This document shows positions 1 to 4,725 of a stretch of 7,337 nt of DNA, piece after piece; within the stretch, counting starts at the first letter, position 1, and each line of letters starts with the position of its first letter. The DNA comes from Dehalococcoidales bacterium. GTDB lineage: Bacteria; Chloroflexota; Dehalococcoidia; Dehalococcoidales; Fen-1064. The notes beneath the pieces are model-generated. The model saw only the letters and a list, made by a program, of their open reading frames with translations. It was not told the DNA's origin and did not search any database. The translations under genes were made by a program, and so were the position numbers. The stretch lies in NCBI GenBank assembly GCA_016929875.1, contig JAFGHZ010000144.1, positions 1 through 7,337 on the forward strand, in the 5' to 3' direction.

Positions 1-978
1 CAAATCAGAGGAATGCATCACGGCGACCTCTCTCGCAAGCAGACCCTGGTCGATTTCGGGTTCCGTCTGCCTTCGGCGAAGGACAACCGCCCGCTTAACT
101 ACACCGAATTCGAGGAGAGAATCAATCAGGTCGTCTATGTCTCGGCGACCCCCTCCCCGTATGAATACAGCCAGAGCCAGCAGATTGTCGAGCAGTTGGT
201 ACGTCCCACCGGCTTACTGGAACCGACTATCGAAATCAAACCGACCAAAGGACAAATCGACGACTTACTGGAGCAAATTAAAATACGCGTCGAGAAAAAA
301 GAGCGCTGTCTCGTCACGACCCTGACCAAGCGCATGGCGGAAGAGCTTGCCGACTATCTTATCGAACTCGATATCAAGACCCACTATCTCCACTCCGAGG
401 TGGAAACCTTCGAGCGTGTCGAAATTTTGCGCGACCTGCGATTGGGTGTTTACGACGTCGTCGTCGGTATCAACCTTCTCCGTGAAGGGCTCGACCTCCC
501 GGAAGTCGGTCTGGTGGCAATCCTCGACGCCGATAAGGAAGGTTTCTTGCGGTCTGAGGGTGCTCTGGTTCAAACTATGGGACGCGCCGCCCGGCACATC
601 GACGGCCATGTCATTATGTATGCGGACACGGTCACTAAATCGATGCAGGCCGCTATCGACGAAACGAAACGACGCCGTCTTATTCAGGAAGAATTCAACC
701 GCGAGCACGGCATCACCCCTCAGGGCATCAGGAAAGCCATCAAGGACATCACCGAAAGGGTGAAAGCCGTAGCGGAAACGAAGACGCCCTACGTTACCAC
801 TCCCGCCACGAAGGAAGGCATCGCCCGCCTGGTTAAAGAGCTTGAGACGCAGATGAAAAAAGCCGCCAAAAATCTGGACTTCGAGAAAGCGGCGTTACTC
901 CGCGACCGCATTTATGAGCTGAGAAAAGACCTCGACCCCGTCGATAAAGAGGCAGGTGCGAAATATGCCCGACGTTGA
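1..978 (+). CDS. uvrB: UvrABC excinuclease subunit B, C-terminal half (5' end outside window)
   Basis: UvrB is the damage-verifying helicase-like subunit of cytoplasmic nucleotide excision repair. It is loaded by UvrA and recruits UvrC for incision. Frame 1 is open from the first base, beginning QIRGMHHGD, so the gene enters from the left; 325 residues are visible of a family usually about 660-690. Visible family marks, in order, are SRKQTLVDFGFRLPSAKDNRP, the VVYVSATPSPYE segment, PTGLLEP, the helicase motif around VGINLLREGLDLPEV, DADKEGFLRSE, and motif VI QTMGRAARH. The C-terminal UVR domain follows near visible residues 280-315 (ELETQMKKAAKNLDFEKAA), the part that contacts UvrC. The Walker A domain is outside the window. 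The stop codon is overlapped by the next small ORF, suggesting co-transcription. No truncation or frameshift is seen in the visible part. Confidence 0.97.
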   Translation, partial: QIRGMHHGDLSRKQTLVDFGFRLPSAKDNRPLNYTEFEERINQVVYVSATPSPYEYSQSQQIVEQLVRPTGLLEPTIEIKPTKGQIDDLLEQIKIRVEKKERCLVTTLTKRMAEELADYLIELDIKTHYLHSEVETFERVEILRDLRLGVYDVVVGINLLREGLDLPEVGLVAILDADKEGFLRSEGALVQTMGRAARHIDGHVIMYADTVTKSMQAAIDETKRRRLIQEEFNREHGITPQGIRKAIKDITERVKAVAETKTPYVTTPATKEGIARLVKELETQMKKAAKNLDFEKAALLRDRIYELRKDLDPVDKEAGAKYARR

Positions 979-1114
979 ACCGGTTAACCCTTCCGAGACC
1001 CGACAGGAACGGCGCGAGCGTAAGCTGAAGAAAAAGCAGGAGCGTACCGTCCAGCACGGCAAAAGCCTGATAAAAATCTATCAGGACGCCGTTCTGAAAA
1101 GATTGAAGAAATAA
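965..1114 (+). CDS. Small basic hypothetical protein overlapping the uvrB stop
   Basis: A 49-codon ORF starts at ATG 965 inside the last codons of uvrB (14-nt overlap, +1 frame) and ends at TAA 1112-1114. It begins MPDVEPVNPSETRQERRER, continues through a lysine/arginine-rich helical stretch (KLKKKQER), and ends in an amphipathic-looking segment HGKSLIKIYQDAVLKRLKK. Base composition matches uvrB and not the AT-rich region further right. AAAGAGG (946-952) lies 12 nt upstream, longer than ideal, so translational coupling to uvrB is more likely than independent initiation. I do not recognise the family. The charge suggests nucleic-acid or ribosome contact, but that is inference. It could be a chance ORF, although the overlap and the regular helical pattern argue for a real gene. 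Confidence 0.6.
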   Translation: MPDVEPVNPSETRQERRERKLKKKQERTVQHGKSLIKIYQDAVLKRLKK

Positions 1115-1208
1115 CAGCTATTTGACACTATACACTTGTCCCCTGCGATCACTTTACCACCAATCTGTCTTCCCGATCGTAATATGTAGCATATACAAAC
1201 CTTCACTA

Positions 1209-1217
1209 TGCTATAAT
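1209..1217 (+). promoter_or_regulatory. Extended -10 promoter element for the small membrane protein
   Basis: TGCTATAAT is a perfect extended -10 (TGnTATAAT). No good -35 lies 16-18 nt upstream, as is usual for extended -10 promoters. A start 6-8 nt after the hexamer falls at about 1223-1225, on the A of the ATG at 1224. Confidence 0.6.
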
Positions 1218-1223
1218 TTGCAT

Positions 1224-1475
1224 ATGCGACTGCCTTCATTGAGAATTGGCTTGGCCTTGTTGCCTGGTGCCATAGTACTCGGCCTCAGTGGCCTTGCCGT
1301 TGCAGCCCAATCAGGGCTTTTCACGGGATCTCTGGAGACCGAAGGGAAGGAATACGCTATGGTTGTCTGGGGAGTCGCCGGTGTACTCATAGTCAGCGGC
1401 CTTACTATTATCATACTCAACATCACCAAGAAGAGGAAGACTATTAACTCACTCCGAGATACAAAGACGAAATAG
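1224..1475 (+). CDS. Small two-helix membrane protein, hypothetical
   Basis: This is an 83-residue protein, MRLPSLRIGLALLPGAIVLG onward. Helix 1 spans about residues 7-27 and could be a signal peptide (AVAAQS at its end resembles an A-x-A site). A short loop with LETEGKEYA follows, then helix 2 at about 44-66 (VVWGVAGVLIVSGL), then a strongly basic tail (KKRKTINSLRDTKTK) expected in the cytoplasm. The frame is open back to TTG 1122, but the longer N-terminus lacks a Shine-Dalgarno and reads across the promoter. ATG 1224 is preferred because the extended -10 at 1209-1217 ends 6 nt before it, which suggests a leaderless mRNA. It converges on ruvA, 115 nt away. I do not recognise the family and assign no function. 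Confidence 0.55.
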   Translation: MRLPSLRIGLALLPGAIVLGLSGLAVAAQSGLFTGSLETEGKEYAMVVWGVAGVLIVSGLTIIILNITKKRKTINSLRDTKTK

Positions 1476-1590
1476 TTATTCCTGTATCCCCGATATTGAG
1501 CTAGATGATGAAGCTAAACGGAATCAACCAATCGTACACATGGCTGGACAAACATCCCTATATTCGTGCAGTGGTGATATTGAGAGTTCC

Positions 1591-2172
1591 CTACTTTCCC
1601 AGATACTGCAGTGCCAGCTTCAGCTTCTCTTCCAGCGCTAACTTCTTCCCCGCGGGAAGTGCCCCGACGGCGCGCGTGGCTTCGTTCACCGAATAGCCGA
1701 GAGAAATCAGTGCTCCGACCACGTCGGCGTTTTCCTGGGCAGCTTTCCCCGCCGAAGTAGAAATCATCACCTTGCCCACTTTATCCTTGAGTTCCAGTAT
1801 CAACCGCTCGGCGGTCTTTTTGCCGATGCCGGGGATAGTCGTCAAAATCTCCGTACTCCCGGAAGCGATCGCCATCGCCAGCTGGTCGGCACTCATTGCG
1901 GAAAGTATCCCCATCGCCGTCTTCGGTCCCAGCCCGGAAACGGTCAGCAGTGTCTCGAACAGCCTCAGTTCGTCGAGGGAGCCGAAGCCGTAAAGACTCA
2001 TCTCGTCTTCCCTGACATGCAGGTGGGTATATAGCTTCACTTCCTTCCCGATAACACCTGAATCGCTCAAAACGGAGGTCGGGACGGCAACCTTGAAACC
2101 GACCCCGTTGACATTGACAATCATCGAATCCCTGCCGATGGCATCGATAATCCCCTGTAAGCTGGCAATCAT
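1591..2172 (-). CDS. ruvA: Holliday junction branch migration protein RuvA
   Basis: RuvA binds four-way junctions as a tetramer and positions the RuvB motors for branch migration. The 193-residue length is close to the usual 190-205. Visible are the N-terminal OB-fold domain (MIASLQGIIDAIGRDSMIVN, then GVGFKVAVPTSVL), and two helix-hairpin-helix motifs at about residues 73-88 (SGLGPKTAMGILSAM) and 113-128 (IPGIGKKTAERLILEL) that hold the DNA backbone. A flexible linker and the C-terminal RuvB-contacting domain follow (VVGALISLGYSVNEATRAVG to LALQYLGK). The start ATG at 2172 overlaps the ruvC stop in an ATGA arrangement, so translation is probably coupled. No ruvB follows; the next gene leftward is on the opposite strand. 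All three domains appear intact. Confidence 0.97.
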   Translation of the reverse strand: MIASLQGIIDAIGRDSMIVNVNGVGFKVAVPTSVLSDSGVIGKEVKLYTHLHVREDEMSLYGFGSLDELRLFETLLTVSGLGPKTAMGILSAMSADQLAMAIASGSTEILTTIPGIGKKTAERLILELKDKVGKVMISTSAGKAAQENADVVGALISLGYSVNEATRAVGALPAGKKLALEEKLKLALQYLGK

Positions 2173-2681
2173 TTTCTACTCCTCTTCGGTTTTTCCTCGA
2201 TGAGGTCGTTCATATGGGTCTCGCTGATATGGCAGAGCGCCACGGCGAGGGCGTCGGCGGCATCGCTCGGCTGGGGTATTTCCGACAGATTGAGCTGCAG
2301 CTTGACCATCCGCTGGATTTGCTCCTTGGAGCTGGCTCCGTAGCTGGTTACCCGGTGTTTTACTTCCGCCGGCGTGTATTCGTAAATGGGGATTTTCTTG
2401 ATGGCGGCAACGAGAATCGTGATTGCCTGCGCCCTACCGATTGCCAGGGCGGTGCTGACGTTATTGGAAACGAAGGGCGTTTCTACCGCGACGGCATCGG
2501 GTTTGTAGCGCGCCACGACTTCCGAAAGGCCCTTGAACAGATTACACAAACGTTCCGGTGGAGGCAGGCGCGGCGAAGATTTCACGACGCCGCAAACGAC
2601 CATCTTCAGATTGCCGTTGGTATTATCCACGATTCCGTAGCCCGCGACTATCGTCCCCGGGTCGATGCCGAGTACTTTCAT
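2169..2681 (-). CDS. ruvC: Crossover junction endodeoxyribonuclease RuvC
   Basis: RuvC is the dimeric, metal-dependent resolvase that nicks Holliday junctions symmetrically, working with RuvAB. The 170-residue length is normal. The four catalytic acidic residues fit the family: D7 in MKVLGIDPGT, E67 in VAVETPF, and D140 and D143 in PSDAADALAVALCH. The conserved VTSYGASSKEQIQRMV segment (about 111-126) and the YTPAEVKHR stretch are also present. ATG 2679-2681 is preceded on the - strand by AAGGCGGG as Shine-Dalgarno, and a TATAAT lies about 50 nt upstream. It is the first gene of a ruvC-ruvA unit with a 4-nt overlap. The C-terminal tail (EEKPKRSRK) is basic. Confidence is high. Confidence 0.97.
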   Translation of the reverse strand: MKVLGIDPGTIVAGYGIVDNTNGNLKMVVCGVVKSSPRLPPPERLCNLFKGLSEVVARYKPDAVAVETPFVSNNVSTALAIGRAQAITILVAAIKKIPIYEYTPAEVKHRVTSYGASSKEQIQRMVKLQLNLSEIPQPSDAADALAVALCHISETHMNDLIEEKPKRSRK

Positions 2682-2728
2682 TTCCCGCCTTCATTATGTA
2701 AACTTATCGGGTGGAATAACTTTACCAC

Positions 2729-2734
2729 ATTATA
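2729..2734 (-). promoter_or_regulatory. Predicted -10 box for ruvC-ruvA
   Basis: The - strand reads a perfect TATAAT here. The hexamer 17 nt upstream (TTTCGC, 2752-2757) is a poor -35. Predicted transcription starts near 2722, giving a leader of about 40 nt to the ruvC ATG, which contains the Shine-Dalgarno AAGGCGGG. Confidence 0.45.
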
Positions 2735-2759
2735 GAATAAAGAGGGAATTTGCGAAAGC

Positions 2760-3104
2760 CTCTCTGTCATCCTGGTGGAACCGGCGTCCCCGCCTGTTCA
2801 ATACCTCCACTTCTCATCCATTGCGAGGAGTCCCGATTCTATCGGGACGACGAAGAATCTGGTGGAGGGGAATCCGACACCGTAGTGCCCCATCCCCTTC
2901 TTTGTCATTCTCGGCGAAGGCAGGGAATCCAGTCCCCCCTCTTTTGTCATCATGGAGGAGTCCCCCGACGCAATCAGGACCATACCCCTCTACTGTCGTT
3001 GCGAGACCATCCCGATTATATCGGGAGGCGAAGCAATCTCAATCCCAAAACTAGATATCACCGTCCGCTTCAGATTGCCACATCACTCCATTCTTCGCAA
3101 TGAC
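2760..3104. repeat. Cluster of degenerate palindromic intergenic repeats between ruvC and speD
   Basis: Most of the 533-bp divergent gap between ruvC and speD is made of repeat-like pieces and not coding sequence. Visible units are: a GTCATCCTGG-type fragment near 2767; a TTGCGAG unit at about 2819-2860 with a perfect 8-bp inverted repeat GTCCCGAT/ATCGGGAC (2830-2837 and 2841-2848); a TTTGTCATTCTC...GCAGGGAATCC unit at 2901-2938 whose second copy lies after speE; a truncated TTTGTCATCATGG piece near 2943; and a more complete unit at 2995-3104. The ORFs that cross this stretch overlap one another in several frames and look like artefacts of the repeats. Such units are familiar dispersed non-coding repeats in many bacterial genomes. 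Confidence 0.75.
2995..3104. repeat. MITE-like 110-bp unit with terminal inverted repeats
   Basis: The ends GTCGTTGCGA (2995-3004) and TCGCAATGAC (3095-3104) are inverted copies matching at 9 of 10 positions. Inside lie a perfect 7-bp inverted repeat TCCCGAT/ATCGGGA (3010-3016 and 3020-3026) and a nested inverted pair GCAATCT (3033-3039)/AGATTGC (3072-3078). The nested symmetry suggests a foldable, non-autonomous repeat. No target-site duplication is obvious. Confidence 0.6.
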
Positions 3105-3121
3105 TCTTTCTATTCCCGCTA

Positions 3122-3182
3122 TTGCTTAATCCGTTTTCTTTATTATAAAATTGAACTTGTGTTTTACTTTACCTGATAAATA
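3122..3182 (+). promoter_or_regulatory. Candidate promoter region for speD-speE
   Basis: This AT-rich stretch just upstream of speD has two weak sigma-70-type arrangements: TTGCTT (3122-3127), 16 nt, TATAAA (3144-3149); and TTGAAC (3151-3156), 18 nt, GATAAA (3175-3180). I cannot choose between them from sequence alone. Confidence 0.35.
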
Positions 3183-3199
3183 GGACACAAAAATCTTCT

Positions 3200-3207
3200 A
3201 AAGGAGG
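3200..3207 (+). promoter_or_regulatory. Strong Shine-Dalgarno deciding the TTG start of speD
   Basis: AAAGGAGG is a near-ideal ribosome binding site placed 7 nt before TTG 3215. No ATG or GTG gives a comparably placed start, so it fixes the non-ATG initiation codon of speD. Confidence 0.85.
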
Positions 3208-3214
3208 CAGGCGA

Positions 3215-3586
3215 TTGAACGCATTGGGTAAGCATCTGCTCATCGAGCTCAACGACTGCGACCGGAAGATTTTGAACGACATCGTCGCCATCAGGGAAAT
3301 TATGATCGAGGCCGCCAATAAGTCGGGCGCCACCATCCTCGGCGAGTCCTTCCACCAGTTCAAGCCTCAGGGCGTCAGCGGCGTGCTTGTCATCGCCGAG
3401 TCCCATCTCACCATTCATACCTGGCCCGAGCACGGCTACGCGGGCGCCGATATCTTCACCTGCGGCAATACCGTCAAACCCGAAAAAGCCGCCGATGTCA
3501 TCATCGCACGGCTCCATCCGAAAACCCATTCCGTCATCCAGCTGTACCGCGGCACTCCCGAAGTCAAAAAGAAGAAAGCGAAATAG
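3215..3586 (+). CDS. speD: S-adenosylmethionine decarboxylase proenzyme (class 1B, SpeD)
   Basis: SpeD decarboxylates S-adenosylmethionine to give the aminopropyl donor for polyamine synthesis. The proenzyme cleaves itself to form a pyruvoyl cofactor. The 123-residue product is typical of the short bacterial/archaeal class. The cleavage and active-site block AESHLTIHTWPE is intact: E62-S63 is the expected cleavage site with Ser63 becoming the pyruvoyl group, His68 is the processing residue, and Cys83 (FTCGN) is the catalytic acid. These numbers equal those of the Thermotoga enzyme. N-terminal GKHLLIELNDC and C-terminal VIQLYRG are also typical, followed by a lysine-rich tail. Translation starts at TTG 3215 behind AAAGGAGG. 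speE begins 7 nt after the stop, so the two form an operon and consecutive pathway steps. Confidence 0.96.
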   Translation: MNALGKHLLIELNDCDRKILNDIVAIREIMIEAANKSGATILGESFHQFKPQGVSGVLVIAESHLTIHTWPEHGYAGADIFTCGNTVKPEKAADVIIARLHPKTHSVIQLYRGTPEVKKKKAK

Positions 3587-3593
3587 AGGCACT

Positions 3594-4526
3594 ATGGAAA
3601 TTCAGTCCACCAAGTGGTTTTTCGACGAAATAAATCCGCATCTCCTGCAGTTGCATGCCATCGAAGGCACTTTATATGCCGGCCGTACGAAGTTTCAATC
3701 GATTGAAATCCTCCGCAGTCCCACCTTCGGCAAACTGCTGGTGCTCGACGGCAAAATCCAGTCCAGCGAGGCGGACGAGTTCATTTATCACGAACTACTG
3801 GTGCACCCCCCGATGCTCGCCCACCCGAAGCCCGAAAAGGTATTCATCGCCGGCGGCGGCGAGGGTGCTACCCTGCGCGAGGTCCTGGCTCATCCCACCG
3901 TTAAAAGGGCCGTCATGGTGGACATCGATAAGGACGTCATCAAAATCTGCAAAAAATACCTCCCCGAATATCACGCCGGCGCTTTCGACGACAAACGTGC
4001 GGAAGTCTATAATACCGACGCCCGCAAGTGGCTGGCGGAGAGCAAGGAGAAGTTCGATGTCGTTATTATCGATTTGACCGAGCCGGTTGAAGAAGGTCCC
4101 GCCTACCTGCTCTACACTAAGGAGTTTTATCAAATCGTCCGCAGCAAGCTGACCAAGAACGGCATCATCTCGGTGCAGGCGGGCTGCGGCTCTTATACCG
4201 AACTGCTCAACCTGAAATCCGTGAAACATACCCTGCAGAGCGTCTTCCCCATCGTCGATATCTACATCGCCGACATCCCTTCCTTCGGCGGTCCCTGGGG
4301 GTTCTGCGTCGCTTCGTCGACTCTGAATGCGGCCGCGCTGACGCCTGCCGAAGTGGACAAGAAAATTAAACGGCGCTCGTTGAAAAATCTGAAGTTCTAC
4401 GACGGACAGGCGCATCGAATGATGTTCACCCTGCCGAAGCACATGCGGAAAGCTGTCGCGAAAGGCGCCCGTCTCATCACCGACGACCACCCCTTGTATC
4501 TGGCATCGCAATGCCATCCCGTATGA
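3594..4526 (+). CDS. speE: Polyamine aminopropyltransferase (spermidine synthase family)
   Basis: SpeE transfers the aminopropyl group from decarboxylated AdoMet to an amine: putrescine in classical spermidine synthase, agmatine in the Thermus/archaeal type. The product is 310 residues. Visible marks are LLVLDGKIQSSEADEFIYHE (about 48-67), the nucleotide-binding glycine loop GGGEGATLREVL (87-98), D110-I-D112 for the ribose, D142-A143, and the active-site motif D160-L-T-E163-P. The usual second Asp of the DxxDP motif is Glu here. The middle and C-terminal parts recall the Thermus thermophilus enzyme from memory, so the amine substrate is uncertain. ATG 3594 is preferred, 4 nt after GAGG; the frame is open further upstream but only inside speD. 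The last seven residues, ASQCHPV, are encoded across a 16-bp repeat. Confidence 0.92.
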   Translation: MEIQSTKWFFDEINPHLLQLHAIEGTLYAGRTKFQSIEILRSPTFGKLLVLDGKIQSSEADEFIYHELLVHPPMLAHPKPEKVFIAGGGEGATLREVLAHPTVKRAVMVDIDKDVIKICKKYLPEYHAGAFDDKRAEVYNTDARKWLAESKEKFDVVIIDLTEPVEEGPAYLLYTKEFYQIVRSKLTKNGIISVQAGCGSYTELLNLKSVKHTLQSVFPIVDIYIADIPSFGGPWGFCVASSTLNAAALTPAEVDKKIKRRSLKNLKFYDGQAHRMMFTLPKHMRKAVAKGARLITDDHPLYLASQCHPV

Positions 4527-4561
4527 ACTTTGTGAATCGGGATATATCGCAATGCCATCCC
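4505..4561 (+). repeat. 16-bp direct repeat pair spanning the speE stop codon
   Basis: ATCGCAATGCCATCCC occurs exactly at 4505-4520, inside the last speE codons, and again at 4546-4561 in the intergenic region. Between them ATCCCG (4516-4521) and CGGGAT (4538-4543) form a 6-bp inverted repeat resembling the stems in the ruvC-speD repeat cluster. Confidence 0.7.
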
Positions 4562-4564
4562 CCT

Positions 4565-4602
4565 TTTGTCATTCTCTGCGCGAGCAGGGAATCCAGTACC
4601 CC
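4565..4602 (+). repeat. Second copy of the GCAGGGAATCC hairpin repeat
   Basis: This 38-bp segment matches 2901-2938 at 33 of 38 positions. It holds ATTCTCTGC (4571-4579), a GCGA loop, and GCAGGGAAT (4584-4592): a 9-bp stem with one G-T wobble closed by a GNRA-type tetraloop if transcribed rightward. No T-run follows, so it is not a standard intrinsic terminator, though it could stabilise the speE mRNA end. Confidence 0.75.
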
Positions 4603-4649
4603 TTACCCCGCCTCATTGCGCCTGTTGTCATATTCATTTACTAAAGTAA

Positions 4650-4677
4650 TTGCATAAATTTCAAATAGTAGTATAAT
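4650..4677 (+). promoter_or_regulatory. Predicted promoter for the membrane transglutaminase-like gene
   Basis: TTGCAT (4650-4655), a 16-nt spacer and a perfect TATAAT (4672-4677) predict a start near 4684 and a leader of about 42 nt. An imperfect dyad, CTGTGATTACATTACCACAG (4680-4699, 7 of 10 pairs), covers the predicted start and could be an operator. Confidence 0.5.
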
Positions 4678-4725
4678 ACCTGTGATTACATTACCACAGA
4701 ACTGACATTAGTTAGAGTTATTATC

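Noticed and set aside
1505..1696. 63-residue + strand ORF running into ruvA
   Set aside because: Over half is antisense to ruvA, and no Shine-Dalgarno or promoter is visible.
2214..2735. 173-residue ORF on the + strand opposite ruvC
   Set aside because: It is a frame shadow of ruvC, which has all four catalytic residues and a ribosome binding site on the other strand.
2665..3176. Three overlapping + strand ORFs (about 74-129 residues) between ruvC and speD
   Set aside because: They lie in palindromic repeats, overlap each other in different frames and have no credible ribosome binding sites.
3164..3592. 142-residue - strand ORF over speD
   Set aside because: It is the antisense shadow of speD, whose pyruvoyl-site motif is unmistakable.
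3387..3593. Upstream extension of speE giving a 379-residue protein
   Set aside because: The extra residues read out of frame through speD and do not resemble the family. ATG 3594 has a Shine-Dalgarno and gives the normal length.
3795..4517. 240-residue ORF on the - strand opposite speE
   Set aside because: It is the antisense shadow of a clearly recognisable speE and shows no motif or initiation signal of its own.
4571..4592. Intrinsic terminator after speE
   Set aside because: The hairpin is good but no T-run follows on the + strand, and the reverse strand also lacks one. A related copy sits elsewhere, so it is better called a repeat.
4680..4699. LexA (SOS) or CRP-type operator before the transglutaminase-like gene
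   Set aside because: The dyad ends resemble CTGT...ACAG and TGTG...CACA, but the spacing (12 nt between CTGT and ACAG) fits neither the E. coli LexA box (8 nt) nor CRP (TGTGA-6-TCACA).
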